Shown: positions 25,197-35,669 of the stretch, piece after piece | Position numbering within the stretch: the stretch's first letter is position 1 | Layout of the letters: each line of letters opens with the position of its first letter | Source of the DNA: Pseudomonas haemolytica | GTDB lineage: Bacteria > Pseudomonadota > Gammaproteobacteria > Pseudomonadales > Pseudomonadaceae | Direction of reading: 5' to 3' | NCBI RefSeq assembly: GCF_009659625.1 | Contig: NZ_VOIW01000003.1 | Coordinates: 248,001 to 312,000, forward strand | Length of the DNA stretch: 64,000 nt | Program-made: the position numbers and the translations under genes | The notes under the pieces: generated by a model | Told to the model about the DNA's origin: nothing | Database searches by the model: none | What the model saw: the letters and a program-made list of their open reading frames with translations, nothing else

Positions 25197-26531
25197 ATGT
25201 CCTGGAACAATCGCGTGGTCTGGTCGGAAGGCATGTTCATCGGAACGCAGCACTTCCAGCAGCATGACCGTTACCTGGAAAACCTGATCGATGCCCGCAG
25301 CCGTCCGTTGTCGGCCGGCGCCTGGGGCTTTTCCGAGTTGCTGATCGACCAGGGCCTGCTGGCCCAGGGCAAGCTGGCGATTGTGTCGGCCCGGGGCCTG
25401 TTGCCTGACGGCACACCGTTCAATATCCCCCAGGATGACCTGGCGCCGAGCCCGTTGAATATCGACGACAGCCTGCGCGACGGCCTGGTGTACCTGGCCC
25501 TGCCGCTCAAGCGCGCCGGCGCCCGTGACACGGTCGACGAGGGCGAAGCCCTGGAGGCGGCGCGTTATGTGAGCCAGGTGCGCGAAGTGCGCGACGACAA
25601 CGCGCCATTCGAAAACCGTGCGCCAGTGGCCGTGGGTTCGCGAGCGCTGCGCCTGCTGACAGCGCAGGACGGCATCAGCGACTACGCCGCTATCGGCCTG
25701 GTACGCATCAAGGAAAAACGCGCCGACCGTGCGCTGGTCCTCGATGACACGTATATCCCGCCGGTGCTGGACGTGGCCGCGAGCAAACCATTGACGGCCT
25801 TTCGCAGTGAATTGCTCGGCTTGTTGCACCAGCGTGGCGAAGCCCTGGCCGGTCGCGTGGTGGCTTCGGGCGCTGGCGGCGCTTCGGAGATTGCCGACTT
25901 CATGCTGTTGCAACTGGTCAATCGCGCCCAGCCGCTGATCCAGCATTTCAGCCAGTTGAGCCCACTGCACCCGGAGCGCTTCTTCAGTGAGCTGGTGAGC
26001 CTGGCCGGTGAATTTTCCACCTTTTCGACTTCAGGCCGGCGCCCCCAGGAATACCCGCAATACCAACATGACGACCTGGCCCTGAGCTTCATTCCCGTGA
26101 TGGCTGCCCTGCGTGAAGCGTTGTCGATGCTGATCGACAGCAAGGCCACGCCGATCCCGATTGTGGAGAAAGCCTACGGCATCCACGTGGCCATGCTGGC
26201 CGACAAAACCCTACTCGACAGCGCCAGTTTCATCCTCGTGGTGCGGGCCGATGTGCCCGGCGAAACCCTGCGTGCGCGCTTCGGCCAGCAGAGCAAGGTC
26301 GGCTCAGTGGAGCACATCCGCGACATGGTCAACCTGCAACTGCCGGGCATTGGCCTGCTGCCGTTGCCGGTGGCGCCGCGCCAACTGCCGTACCACGCGG
26401 GCAGCACCTATTACGAGCTTGATCGGGGCAGCGAGCACTGGCAGCAGTTGAGCAACTCCGGCGGTTTTGCCTTCCACATCGCCGGGCAGTTCCCGGGCTT
26501 GAACCTGGCCTTCTGGGCGATCCGAGGATAA
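25197..26531 (+). CDS. tssK: T6SS baseplate adaptor TssK
   Basis: This 444-residue protein opens MSWNNRVVWSEGMFIGTQHF, the highly conserved TssK start (W-x-E-G-x-F-x-x-x-QHFQQ). Further blocks are QLVNRAQPLIQHFSQLSPLH and LPYHAGSTYYELDRGSEHWQ near the C-terminus. TssK trimers connect the baseplate wedges to the TssL/TssM cytoplasmic domains. CGGAG precedes the ATG, and tssL begins 6 bp after the stop. Confidence 0.96.
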   Translation: MSWNNRVVWSEGMFIGTQHFQQHDRYLENLIDARSRPLSAGAWGFSELLIDQGLLAQGKLAIVSARGLLPDGTPFNIPQDDLAPSPLNIDDSLRDGLVYLALPLKRAGARDTVDEGEALEAARYVSQVREVRDDNAPFENRAPVAVGSRALRLLTAQDGISDYAAIGLVRIKEKRADRALVLDDTYIPPVLDVAASKPLTAFRSELLGLLHQRGEALAGRVVASGAGGASEIADFMLLQLVNRAQPLIQHFSQLSPLHPERFFSELVSLAGEFSTFSTSGRRPQEYPQYQHDDLALSFIPVMAALREALSMLIDSKATPIPIVEKAYGIHVAMLADKTLLDSASFILVVRADVPGETLRARFGQQSKVGSVEHIRDMVNLQLPGIGLLPLPVAPRQLPYHAGSTYYELDRGSEHWQQLSNSGGFAFHIAGQFPGLNLAFWAIRG

Positions 26532-26537
26532 TCCGCG

Positions 26538-27827
26538 ATGCATCCCAATGACGATGACCGCACCCAGTTCATGCCGCGCCCGGGTGGCCGAGCGCCGGAA
26601 CCTGCACGCGCAGAGCCGACGCCGCTGTCGATGCCGGCTGCGCCGATCCTCACCGGCAAAAGCCACGGCCTGAACCCGCTGGAAAGCGCCGCCGGCCCTT
26701 TACTGGCGTTGCTGACGCGGCTGCGCAACACCATCGCCCACCCGGCACCGGCCAGCCTGCGTGCGCAGTTGTTGGCCTATCTGCGCCAGTTCGAAGAACG
26801 CGCCGAAGCGGCCGGTGTGGCGCGCAACGAAGTGCTGCTGGCCCGTTACGCGCTGTGCACCGCCCTGGATGAAGCGGTGTTGAGCACGCCTTGGGGCAGC
26901 ACCAGTGACTGGGGTAAACAAAGCCTGCTGATCACCGTGCACAACGAAGCCTGGGGCGGTGAAAAGGTCTTCCAGTTGCTCGACCACTGCCTGCAAAGCC
27001 CACGGGAGCGCCTGTATCTGCTGGAGCTGCTGTACCTGTGCATGTGCCTGGGTTTTGAAGGCCGCTACCGCGTGATGACTGACGGGCGTAGCCAGTTGGA
27101 AGCCTTGCGCGAGCGTACCGCCGCGGCCATTCGCAGTGCCCGTGGTGACCACGAGCGTGAGCTGTCGCCGCACTGGCGTGGCGTGACTGTGGCCCGTGAT
27201 CGCTTGGCGCAATTCATGCCGCCGTGGATCGCCGTGGCGATTGGCCTGGCGCTGCTGCTGGCGTTGCTGTTCGGCCTACGCATGAAGCTGGCCTCGGACG
27301 CCGAGCCGGTGTTCAAGAATATCCATGCCCTGGGCGAGATCCCGGTGCAGGCGATCGACCGTCCGGTGGCGCAACCGAAAGTGATTGAGCGGCCGCGTCT
27401 GGCCGGCTTCCTGGCCGAAGACATCAAGGCCGGTCGCGTGGCCGTGGAAGACAAGGTTGACCGCTCGGTGGTGACCATTCGTGGCGACGAACTGTTTGCT
27501 TCGGCCAGCTCCAGCATCGTCGATGACTACCAGCCGCTGATGCTGCGCATCGCCGATGCCATTCGCAAGGTCAAGGGCCAGGTGCGCGTGACCGGGCACA
27601 GCGACAACCGCCCGATTGCCACACTGCGCTTCCCGTCGAACTGGGCGCTGTCCGAAGCCCGTGCCAAGTCGGTGCTGGAGATGCTCGCGGCCAAGACTGG
27701 CCAAGGCGATCGTTTCAGCGCCGAAGGCCGCAGCGATACCGAGCCGTTGGCGACCAACAGTACTGCCGAAGGCCGTGCCCGCAATCGTCGGGTTGAAATC
27801 ACCGTATTGGCGGAGGGCGTCGAGTGA
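26538..27827 (+). CDS. tssL: T6SS membrane protein TssL with C-terminal OmpA domain
   Basis: This 429-residue TssL has a proline-rich start, a DotU domain (about 45-225, with LDEAVLSTPWGSTSDWGKQS), one membrane helix at about 228-247 (WIAVAIGLALLLALLFGL) and a periplasmic OmpA/MotB-like domain (about 330-425, with VTGHSDNRPIATLRFPSNWA and EGRARNRRVEITV) that should grip peptidoglycan. It is thus an extended TssL that anchors the complex to the cell wall itself. The stop overlaps the tssM GTG by four bases (GTGA). Confidence 0.95.
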   Translation: MHPNDDDRTQFMPRPGGRAPEPARAEPTPLSMPAAPILTGKSHGLNPLESAAGPLLALLTRLRNTIAHPAPASLRAQLLAYLRQFEERAEAAGVARNEVLLARYALCTALDEAVLSTPWGSTSDWGKQSLLITVHNEAWGGEKVFQLLDHCLQSPRERLYLLELLYLCMCLGFEGRYRVMTDGRSQLEALRERTAAAIRSARGDHERELSPHWRGVTVARDRLAQFMPPWIAVAIGLALLLALLFGLRMKLASDAEPVFKNIHALGEIPVQAIDRPVAQPKVIERPRLAGFLAEDIKAGRVAVEDKVDRSVVTIRGDELFASASSSIVDDYQPLMLRIADAIRKVKGQVRVTGHSDNRPIATLRFPSNWALSEARAKSVLEMLAAKTGQGDRFSAEGRSDTEPLATNSTAEGRARNRRVEITVLAEGVE

Positions 27828-30800
27828 AGGCGTTTTTCAGTTTCATGATTCGCTGGGTGATCCCCGTGCTGGGCTTGATTGCCCTGAGTCTGATCATCTG
27901 GTTTGTCGGGCCGTTGCTCGATGTACTGGTACCCGAAGGGCGACGCTGGGCACTGATCGTCCTGATGTTTGCGCTGTGGCTCGCTTACCGCGTGTTCCGC
28001 ATCATCCAGGCCCGCCGCCAGGCCGCCGAAGTGATGCGCAGCCTGGCGGCCGAAACCCCGGCCGATCCCAACAGTGTTGCCACCGCCGAAGAGTTGTCGA
28101 CCCTGCGCCAGCGCATGGACGAAGCCCTGACGCTGCTGAAAAAAGCCAAGCTGGGCGGCGATGAGCGGCGCAACCTCTACGAACTGCCGTGGTACGTGAT
28201 CATCGGCCCACCGGGTTCGGGCAAGACCACGGCATTGGTCAATTCCGGGCTGCATTTCCCGCTGGCGGCGCAGTTGGGCGCCGGTGCGGTGCGAGGTGTC
28301 GGTGGTACGCGCAATTGCGACTGGTGGTTTACCGATCAAGCGGTGTTGCTCGACACCGCTGGCCGCTACACCACCCAGGACAGCAACTCCACGGTGGATA
28401 AAGCTGCGTGGCTGGGCTTTCTCGACCTGCTGAAAAAGCAGCGTTCGCGTCGCCCCATCGATGGCGCGTTTATCGCCATCAGCCTCTCGGATTTGCTGCT
28501 CGGCACAGACGCCGAACGCGCGGCCCATGCCGCCGCGATTCGCCTGCGGATCCAGGAGCTGTACACCCAACTGGGCGTGCGTTTCCCTATCTACCTGATG
28601 CTCACCAAGCTCGACCTGGTGCCGGGCTTCATGGAGTTCTTCGACAACCTGAGCAAGGAAGAACGCGCCCAGGTGTGGGGCATGACCTTCGCCCTGGACG
28701 ACGGCAAGCACAGCGAAAGCCCGCTGGCGCATCTGCAAAGCGAATTCGCCGGGCTGGAACAGCGCCTCAACGAGCGCTTGGTGGAGCGCCTGCAACAGGA
28801 ACGCGACCCGGCGCGGCGCGACCTCATCTACGGCTTCCCACAGCAGTTCGGCGCATTGAAGGACTGCCTGCAAAGCTTCCTCGAAGGCGTATTCAAACCC
28901 AATGCCTTTGAAGAACGCGTGTTGTTGCGCGGCGTGTATTTCACCAGCGGTACCCAGGAAGGCAGCCCGATTGACCGCCTGATCGGCGCCATGGCCCAGA
29001 GCATGAACCTGGACCGCCAGCACCTGGCGCGCCAGAGCGGCACCGGGCGCAGTTACTTCATCGAGAAACTCTTCACCGCCGTGGCCTTTGCCGAGCGTGG
29101 CTTGGTGGGGGTGAACCCGAAAGTCGAACGGCGCCGCAAGTGGATCGCCCGTGGCGTACTGGCTGCCACCGTCGCGTTGGTGGTGGTGGTCAGCAGCTTG
29201 TGGTGGGTGAGTTATCGCGCCAACCAGGCCTATATCGCCCAGGTCGACCAGAAGGTCGCGCCCCTGGGCCAGACCGTGCAGAACCTGAGCCCGGCCCAGC
29301 GCGAAGTGCTCGCCGTGCTGCCGTTGCTCAACGCGGTGAAGAACCTCGCGGGGGATTCACCCAGTTGGTCCGAAGGGTTGGGGCTGTATCAAGGCGATAT
29401 GCTCGAAGCCGAGTCTGCCAGCGTCTACCGCAAGCTGTTGATCGCCGTCTTCGCGCCACGCCTGGTGACGCGCATCGAAGAACAACTGCACGGCGGCGGT
29501 AACTCCGACTTCCTCTACGAGGGTCTCAAGGCTTACCTGATGCTCGCCGACAGCGAGCATTACGACCCGGACTTTATCAAGGCCTGGATCGCCTTGGACT
29601 GGGACCGCAACCTGCCCCGTGACCTGCCGGCCGACCAACGCCAGGCACTGGCCGGGCACTTGCAGGCGCTGTTCGAGCGGCACCCGCCGAGCGCCCGCCT
29701 GGACCCACGCCTGATCGATGACTTGCGTCGTCAGTTGCAGCAACTGCCGGTGGCCCAGCGCGTGTATGACCGGGTCAAACGCCAGAAGCTGCCCGAGGGC
29801 GTCCCGGACTTTCGCCTCAACGAAGCCGCTGGCCGTGACGCCGCGCTGGTGTTCAGCCGCAAAAGCGGCAAGCCATTGGGCGAGCCATTAAGTGGTTTCT
29901 TCACCGCCAAGGGCTATCGCCAGGCGTTCCTGCTGAGCAGCCTGAACCAGACCGGCACGCTGGCTGAAGAACAATGGGTGCTGGGCCACGAACAGGCCGA
30001 TCAGCAGAATGTGGTGAGCCTGGCTGCGGATGTGCGCCGTCTGTATTTCCAGGATTATCAGCGCCAGTGGGATGCGCTGCTCGCCGATATCGACTTCGTG
30101 CCGATTACCAGTGTGGCCCAGGCCGCTGATGTACTGCGGGTGATCTCCGGCCCGACCTCGCCCTTGAAGAAGTTGCTGGTGGCGGTCGCCAAGGAAACCG
30201 ATCTGCAAGCCGAAGAGCGCCAATTGGCCGCCAAAGGTGTGCCGGTGGAAGGCGGCGTCGACAAGCTCAAGGAGCGCCTGGGAAGCTTGCTCGGCGAGGA
30301 GCAACCGACGGCGAATGCCCCGGTGGCGGCGGATGATCCAGTGACCGCGCACTTTGCCGAACTCAACAGCATCGTCAGTAAAAACGAAGGCGAACCGGCG
30401 GCCATCGACGGCCTGCTGTCGGACATGAATGCGCTGTATGTGCAGGTCAGTGCCATGGTCGGCGCCAGCGGCGATGCGCTGCTAGGTGAGGCCAAGAACC
30501 AGGCGTCGGCTGCGGCCACGCGGGTTAGCCTGAATGCCGAGCGCCAGCCGCCGCTGGTGCAAGGCATGGTCAAGTCGGTGGTCAACTCCACCACCAACAG
30601 CATGATGGGTGGGGTGCGTAACCAACTGAATGCGGCCTGGGTCAGTGAAGTGGTCAACGTGTATCGCCAGTCGTTGGCCGGTCGTTACCCGATGTCGCCG
30701 GGCAGTGCGCGGGACGCGACCCTGGATGACTTTGGCCAGTTCTTCGGTGTGGGCGGGGTGATGGACAACTACTTCCGCAAATACCTGCAGCCCTATGTAG

Positions 30801-31324
30801 ACACGTCGGCACAGACTTGGCGCTGGCAGCCGGGCGCGGCGCAGAAGCTTGGGATTGCCCCGGGCGTGCTGCAAACCTTCCAGCGTGCAGCGACGATTCG
30901 GGATGCGTTCTTTAGATCCGGTGGCACCCAGCCCATTGTGCGTTTCGAGCTCAAGCCGGTGTCGATGGACCCGACCATCACTCAGTTCCTGCTCGACCTC
31001 GACGGCCAGCAATTGAGCTACGACCACGGCCCGAGCCGCCCGGTAGCGATGCAATGGCCGAACCCCGGCAGCATTGGCGTGGTGCGTATTTCCATCATGC
31101 CGCCGTCGGCCAGTGGTCGCTCCGGTATCACTTTGGATGGCCCGTGGGCCTGGTTCCGCCTGCTGGAGCAATCGGACCTCACCGCCGGCAACTCGCCGGA
31201 CCGCTTCAACCTGCGCCTGCGGGTCGACGGCGCCAGCATCGCCTACGAGTTGCGCGCCAACAGTGCCTTCAACCCGTTCAAGAGCCGTGTGCTCAGCGGC
31301 TTCAGCCTGCCGGAGCGGCTATGA
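27824..31324 (+). CDS. tssM: T6SS inner-membrane protein TssM (IcmF)
   Basis: This 1166-residue IcmF protein starts at a GTG overlapping the tssL stop. Two N-terminal helices (about 5-30 and 40-58) are followed by the cytoplasmic NTPase domain with Walker A GPPGSGKTTAL (about residue 127) and DTAGRY. A third helix lies at about 440-460, and the large periplasmic region ends in the C-terminal beta domain that contacts TssJ (LDGPWAWFRLLEQSDLTAGN). TssM spans the periplasm and with TssL and TssJ forms the docking complex. Its stop overlaps the tagF start (ATGA). Confidence 0.96.
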   Translation: MKAFFSFMIRWVIPVLGLIALSLIIWFVGPLLDVLVPEGRRWALIVLMFALWLAYRVFRIIQARRQAAEVMRSLAAETPADPNSVATAEELSTLRQRMDEALTLLKKAKLGGDERRNLYELPWYVIIGPPGSGKTTALVNSGLHFPLAAQLGAGAVRGVGGTRNCDWWFTDQAVLLDTAGRYTTQDSNSTVDKAAWLGFLDLLKKQRSRRPIDGAFIAISLSDLLLGTDAERAAHAAAIRLRIQELYTQLGVRFPIYLMLTKLDLVPGFMEFFDNLSKEERAQVWGMTFALDDGKHSESPLAHLQSEFAGLEQRLNERLVERLQQERDPARRDLIYGFPQQFGALKDCLQSFLEGVFKPNAFEERVLLRGVYFTSGTQEGSPIDRLIGAMAQSMNLDRQHLARQSGTGRSYFIEKLFTAVAFAERGLVGVNPKVERRRKWIARGVLAATVALVVVVSSLWWVSYRANQAYIAQVDQKVAPLGQTVQNLSPAQREVLAVLPLLNAVKNLAGDSPSWSEGLGLYQGDMLEAESASVYRKLLIAVFAPRLVTRIEEQLHGGGNSDFLYEGLKAYLMLADSEHYDPDFIKAWIALDWDRNLPRDLPADQRQALAGHLQALFERHPPSARLDPRLIDDLRRQLQQLPVAQRVYDRVKRQKLPEGVPDFRLNEAAGRDAALVFSRKSGKPLGEPLSGFFTAKGYRQAFLLSSLNQTGTLAEEQWVLGHEQADQQNVVSLAADVRRLYFQDYQRQWDALLADIDFVPITSVAQAADVLRVISGPTSPLKKLLVAVAKETDLQAEERQLAAKGVPVEGGVDKLKERLGSLLGEEQPTANAPVAADDPVTAHFAELNSIVSKNEGEPAAIDGLLSDMNALYVQVSAMVGASGDALLGEAKNQASAAATRVSLNAERQPPLVQGMVKSVVNSTTNSMMGGVRNQLNAAWVSEVVNVYRQSLAGRYPMSPGSARDATLDDFGQFFGVGGVMDNYFRKYLQPYVDTSAQTWRWQPGAAQKLGIAPGVLQTFQRAATIRDAFFRSGGTQPIVRFELKPVSMDPTITQFLLDLDGQQLSYDHGPSRPVAMQWPNPGSIGVVRISIMPPSASGRSGITLDGPWAWFRLLEQSDLTAGNSPDRFNLRLRVDGASIAYELRANSAFNPFKSRVLSGFSLPERL

Positions 31325-31974
31325 CGACCCTGGGCTTCTACGGCAAGTTGGCCAGCCGCGGCGACTTTGTCAGCCGCGCCTTGCCCCAGAGCTTTATCGG
31401 CCCGTGGGACAGCTGGCTGGCGGCGGGTTTGCTCGCCAGCCAGAACAGCCTGGGCGGTGACTGGCTCAACGTGTACCTGGTCAGCCCGTTGTGGCGCTTT
31501 GTACTGGCGCCGGGCGTATGCGGGCCAGACGCGGCGGCGGGTGTGGTGATGCCGAGCATTGACCGGGTCGGTCGGTATTTTCCGTTGGCGGTGGTCAGCT
31601 TGCTGGATCACGACACCAATCCCGCCTCCTTGGTGGGCGGGCCGGACACTTGGTTCGAGCAGGCCGAAGAGCTATTGCTCAGCACCCTGGATACCGGCGC
31701 CACCTTCGAAAGCTTCAACGCAGGCCTCGACAACCTGGGTTTGCCAGCGACTGTGCCGCGTGCGGTGGACAGCCGTTTCGCCGGCCTGCAACGCGTATCC
31801 GCCACCGTGCCCCATCAGCGTATGACCGCACTGGCCGAACAGGCTTGCGAGGGCGCGAGTTTGTGGTGGGGCCGGGGTTCGCAGCGTATTTCCCCTGGTT
31901 TATTACGGTGTCAGGGTTTGCCTGCCGCCGACGATTTTGCGCAGTTTTTGCTCGGACAAGAAGGTGTGGTGTAG
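31321..31974 (+). CDS. tagF: T6SS post-translational repressor TagF
   Basis: The protein is 217 residues from the ATG at 31321, which overlaps the tssM stop. An in-frame start at 31054 only reads inside tssM. The family signature is FYGKLASRGDFVSRALPQSF followed by PWDSWLAAGL, with a conserved MPSIDRVGRYFPLAV. In P. aeruginosa TagF represses the system independently of phosphorylation, and loss of it triggers firing. It lies directly before pppA without a gap, in the same order as HSI-I. Confidence 0.92.
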   Translation: MTTLGFYGKLASRGDFVSRALPQSFIGPWDSWLAAGLLASQNSLGGDWLNVYLVSPLWRFVLAPGVCGPDAAAGVVMPSIDRVGRYFPLAVVSLLDHDTNPASLVGGPDTWFEQAEELLLSTLDTGATFESFNAGLDNLGLPATVPRAVDSRFAGLQRVSATVPHQRMTALAEQACEGASLWWGRGSQRISPGLLRCQGLPAADDFAQFLLGQEGVV

Positions 31975-32694
31975 ATGGGGGCGACGTACAAATCCGCGAG
32001 CAAAAGCCATGTGGGCATGGTTCGCCAGGTCAATGAAGACGCCTGCCTGGACCTGCCGGAAAACCGCCTGTGGGTGGTGGCCGATGGCATGGGCGGGCAC
32101 GCGGCGGGGGACTATGTCAGCAGCTTGATCGTCGACAGCCTGCGCAACGTGCCGCTGGGCCGCTCCCTCGACGAATACTCGGCGGCGCTGCGTAACGACC
32201 TGCTGCGCGTCAACGCGGCCGTACGCGAAGAAACCGCCCACCGTGGCGTGACCATGATGGGCAGCACCGTGGTGGTGTTCGCCGCTCGCGGCTTGCGCGG
32301 TGTGTGCCTGTGGGCCGGTGACAGTCGCTTGTATCGCCTGCGCGACGGTGTATTGGACAGCATTTCCCGCGACCATAGCTACGTGCAAGACCTGCAAGAC
32401 AGCGGCCTGCTCAGTGAAGCGGATGCCCGCACACACCCGCGCGCCAATATCGTTACCCGCGCTGTTGGCGTGGAAGCCCAGCTGGAAGTTGCGTCGGTGG
32501 ATCTATTGATCGCACCCGGCGACAGCTACCTGTTGTGCAGCGATGGCCTGAACAAGACCGTCGAAGACCATGAAATCCGTGAAGTGCTCAGCCATGACGC
32601 GCCGGATGAAATCGTGCGCAGCCTCGTGCACCTGGGGCTCAATCGCGGTGCACCGGACAATATCACCACCCTCGTCGTGAAGGTCTCGTCATGA
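31975..32694 (+). CDS. pppA: T6SS PP2C-type phosphatase PppA
   Basis: This 239-residue PP2C phosphatase has the metal-binding motifs: VRQVNEDACLD (about residue 14), VVADGMGGHAAGD (about 32-44), WAGDSRLYRLRDG, and the closing APDNITTLVV. PppA removes the phosphate that PpkA adds to Fha and so resets the system after firing. It starts right at the tagF stop, and its own stop overlaps the ppkA ATG by four bases. Confidence 0.95.
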   Translation: MGATYKSASKSHVGMVRQVNEDACLDLPENRLWVVADGMGGHAAGDYVSSLIVDSLRNVPLGRSLDEYSAALRNDLLRVNAAVREETAHRGVTMMGSTVVVFAARGLRGVCLWAGDSRLYRLRDGVLDSISRDHSYVQDLQDSGLLSEADARTHPRANIVTRAVGVEAQLEVASVDLLIAPGDSYLLCSDGLNKTVEDHEIREVLSHDAPDEIVRSLVHLGLNRGAPDNITTLVVKVSS

Positions 32695-35669
32695 ACATTG
32701 TCATCCCGGGTTATGACATCGAAGGCGAGATTGGCGAAGGCGCCATGGCCAGCGTGTACCTGGCGACCCAGCGCTCGCTGGAGCGCAAGGTGGCATTGAA
32801 AGTGATGGCGGCGGCGCTGGCGGCCGACCCGACATTCTGCGAACGCTTCCTGCGCGAGGGCAAGACCCTGGCGCGCTTGTCGCACCCGCACACGGTGACC
32901 ATCCATGACATCGGCAACGTCGGTGAGCTGTATTACATGGCCATGGAATACCTGCCCAATGGCACGCTCAAGGAACGTATTGCCGCCGGCCTGACGCCGG
33001 AGCAGGGCGTGGCGCTGATCCGCCAGATTGCCTCGGCTCTGGGCTATGCCCATGCCCAAGGGTTGGTGCACCGCGACGTCAAGCCGGCAAACATTCTGTT
33101 CCGCGCCGATGGCACGGCGGTGCTCTCGGACTTTGGTATCGCCAAGTCGCTGGACGACCGCACCCAATTCACCCAGGCCGGGTTTGCCGTGGGCACGCCG
33201 AGCTACATGAGCCCGGAGCAGGCGCGGGGCCAGGAGATCGACGGGCGCGCAGACCTCTACGCGCTAGGTGTGGTGCTGTACGAAATCCTTGTCGGCAAGC
33301 TGCCCTATAGCGGCACTGATGCGCTCTCCACTGCGTTGGCGCACCTGACCGAGCCGTTGCCGGAACTGCCGGTGCACCACGGGCGTTATCAGGGCGTGCT
33401 GCGCAAGTTGCTGGCCAAGGACCCGGCGGAACGCTTCCCGGATGCGGCGGCGTTGCTGGTGGCGTTGGACCAGTTGCCGAAGGATGAATCGGACGCCACG
33501 CTGGTACGACCGCTGCCTATTCCGCTGAGCTTTGACCTGGCGGGCATGACGCCTGTCACCATCGACATCCCGACCGATAAACCGCAGCCGCAGCCGGTAG
33601 TGCGACAGCCGGTAGTCACGCCGACGCAGCACAATGCCCCGTCCGAGCAGCGCCGTGGGCCGGTGTTGGCATTGGCCGCTGTGGCGGTCGCGGTGGCCTT
33701 GGCCATTGGTGGCGCCAGTTACTGGTGGTTGAGCGTCAGCGATGCACCGGCCCAGCCACCGGCTGCCGTAGTGCCGAAGGTGACGCCACCTGTGGGCGTC
33801 GCTGAAGTGGACGGCGGCCAGCGACCCTTGCTGATGGCGGGCAAGAAGACCCTGTTCCAGCGCGTACTCAGTAAGCCCGGCGCCAAGCTTTCAACGGACG
33901 CGGGCACTGCGCCTGGCAAAGCGCTGCCGGCGTTTTCCGTGCTCTACGTGTACCAGCGCAAGGATGTCGATGGCAGCTCGTGGGTGCGCGTTGGCGCTGC
34001 CACCGATGGTCGCAGCGACGGTTGGCTGCCGGCTTCTCAGGTCAGCGACTGGAAACAAAGCCTGGTGCTCAAGTTCACCGAGCGCTCGGGTCGGGCGCCG
34101 GTGATGTTCCTGCGCCAATCGGCCGAAGTGGAAAAGCTGCTGGCCGATCCCGCCGCCGCGAAAAGCGTGTTGGCCAAGGCGCAGAACAACCGTGATGACA
34201 ACCAGCAAGTGCTGGCCCTGGAGCCGACTGCCAGCGCAGTGCCGCAGAACCAGTTCTACCTGCTGCCAATCTTCGATTCCAAAGAGAGCTTCGACGAAAA
34301 CGGCCAACCGGTGCAGTTGCTCAACATCGCCTCCATCGACCCGGGCAGCAGCGCGGTGGCCAAACCAGCCACGCCGGTGATCAGCGCCAACGCCGACGCT
34401 TTCCGCACTGCCGTGGTGCTAGTGGTCGACACCACTGTGTCGATGCAGCCCTATATCGACCAAGTGCGCGATGTGGTCCACGAACTGCAAACCCGAATTG
34501 CCGAACGCGGCGAGCTGGACAGCGTCAGCTTCGGCCTGGTGGGTTTTCGCAGCAGCATCAAGAAAACCCCGGGCCTGGAGTACGTCGCCAAGACCCTGAT
34601 CAGCCTCGACCAAGGTCGTGACCCGCAACGCTTTCTCGATATGGCGCGCCAGGTCAAAGCCTCCACGGTGTCCAGCCACTCTTTCAACGAAGACGCATTT
34701 GCCGGGGTGATGCAGGCGGTGGATGGCATGGATTGGTCTGGCTACGGTGGCCGCATCATCTTGCTGGTCACCGACGCGGGCGCGCTGCGCAAGAACGACC
34801 CGTTTGCCGCCACCCAGATGAACGAAGCCGAAGTGCGCCAGGCCGCGCTGGGCAAGCAGATCAAGATCTACGCACTGCACCTGCGCACCGACGCCGGCAA
34901 GAAAACCCATGCCGGTGCCGAGAGCCAATACCGCATCCTCACCGCCGACGCCAACCCGCAGATCGGCGACCTGTACACGCCGGTGCCGGGTGGTGATGTA
35001 CGCAAGCTGGGCGAGCGCGTCGATGAGATCGGCACGGTGTTCGCCAACCTGGTGCATCAGGTGCGCAGTAACACGCCGCAACCGGTGCCGCTGCTCAGTT
35101 CGGCGCCCAGCCTGGCGGACAAATCCGCAGCGGTCGGCTATGCGATGCACATGGACTTCCTCGGGCGCAAAACCGCCAGCCAGGCACCGCAATTGGTCAG
35201 CGCCTGGACCGCCGACCGCGACCTCACCAACCCGGCGCTGCCGGCGTTTCAGGTGTGCGTGATGCTGACCAAGCTGCAACTCAACGACTTGCAGCAGTCG
35301 CTGAAGTTGATCGTGGATGCGGCGCGCAAGACCCAAAGCTCACCCAAGGATTTCTTCCAGGAAATCGCCAGCGCCTCGGCCTATATGAGCCGTGACCCGC
35401 AAGCCCTGCGCAAGGGCGGCAACCTGGCCGACGGCGGCTTGCTCGGCGAATACCTGGAGGGCCTGCCGTACCGCAGCAAGTCGCTGAACATGACCCAGGA
35501 TTTGTGGCTGTCGTTGAGCGTGGCCGAGCAGGAGGACTTTATCGACGAGCTGGATTCGAAAATCCGCCTGTATGAAACCTTCCATAACGACGTGGCCAAC
35601 TGGGTCCGTTTCGGCGATGCCGAACCGGGCGATGCGTTGTATCGCGTGCCACTGTCGACGTTGCCGTAA
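32691..35669 (+). CDS. ppkA: T6SS Ser/Thr kinase PpkA with C-terminal vWA domain
   Basis: This 992-residue membrane kinase has a Hanks-type domain (residues about 7-270) with GEGAMASVYLA, catalytic VHRDVKPANILF and DFGIAKS. A Pro-rich linker leads to one membrane helix (about 324-346, VLALAAVAVAVALAIGG). The periplasmic part has a middle domain and a von Willebrand A domain (from about 573) with the metal site DTTVS. Periplasmic signals relayed by TagQRST dimerise PpkA, which then phosphorylates Fha. The stop overlaps the tagT start (TAATG). Length and order match HSI-I PpkA. Confidence 0.95.
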   Translation: MNIVIPGYDIEGEIGEGAMASVYLATQRSLERKVALKVMAAALAADPTFCERFLREGKTLARLSHPHTVTIHDIGNVGELYYMAMEYLPNGTLKERIAAGLTPEQGVALIRQIASALGYAHAQGLVHRDVKPANILFRADGTAVLSDFGIAKSLDDRTQFTQAGFAVGTPSYMSPEQARGQEIDGRADLYALGVVLYEILVGKLPYSGTDALSTALAHLTEPLPELPVHHGRYQGVLRKLLAKDPAERFPDAAALLVALDQLPKDESDATLVRPLPIPLSFDLAGMTPVTIDIPTDKPQPQPVVRQPVVTPTQHNAPSEQRRGPVLALAAVAVAVALAIGGASYWWLSVSDAPAQPPAAVVPKVTPPVGVAEVDGGQRPLLMAGKKTLFQRVLSKPGAKLSTDAGTAPGKALPAFSVLYVYQRKDVDGSSWVRVGAATDGRSDGWLPASQVSDWKQSLVLKFTERSGRAPVMFLRQSAEVEKLLADPAAAKSVLAKAQNNRDDNQQVLALEPTASAVPQNQFYLLPIFDSKESFDENGQPVQLLNIASIDPGSSAVAKPATPVISANADAFRTAVVLVVDTTVSMQPYIDQVRDVVHELQTRIAERGELDSVSFGLVGFRSSIKKTPGLEYVAKTLISLDQGRDPQRFLDMARQVKASTVSSHSFNEDAFAGVMQAVDGMDWSGYGGRIILLVTDAGALRKNDPFAATQMNEAEVRQAALGKQIKIYALHLRTDAGKKTHAGAESQYRILTADANPQIGDLYTPVPGGDVRKLGERVDEIGTVFANLVHQVRSNTPQPVPLLSSAPSLADKSAAVGYAMHMDFLGRKTASQAPQLVSAWTADRDLTNPALPAFQVCVMLTKLQLNDLQQSLKLIVDAARKTQSSPKDFFQEIASASAYMSRDPQALRKGGNLADGGLLGEYLEGLPYRSKSLNMTQDLWLSLSVAEQEDFIDELDSKIRLYETFHNDVANWVRFGDAEPGDALYRVPLSTLP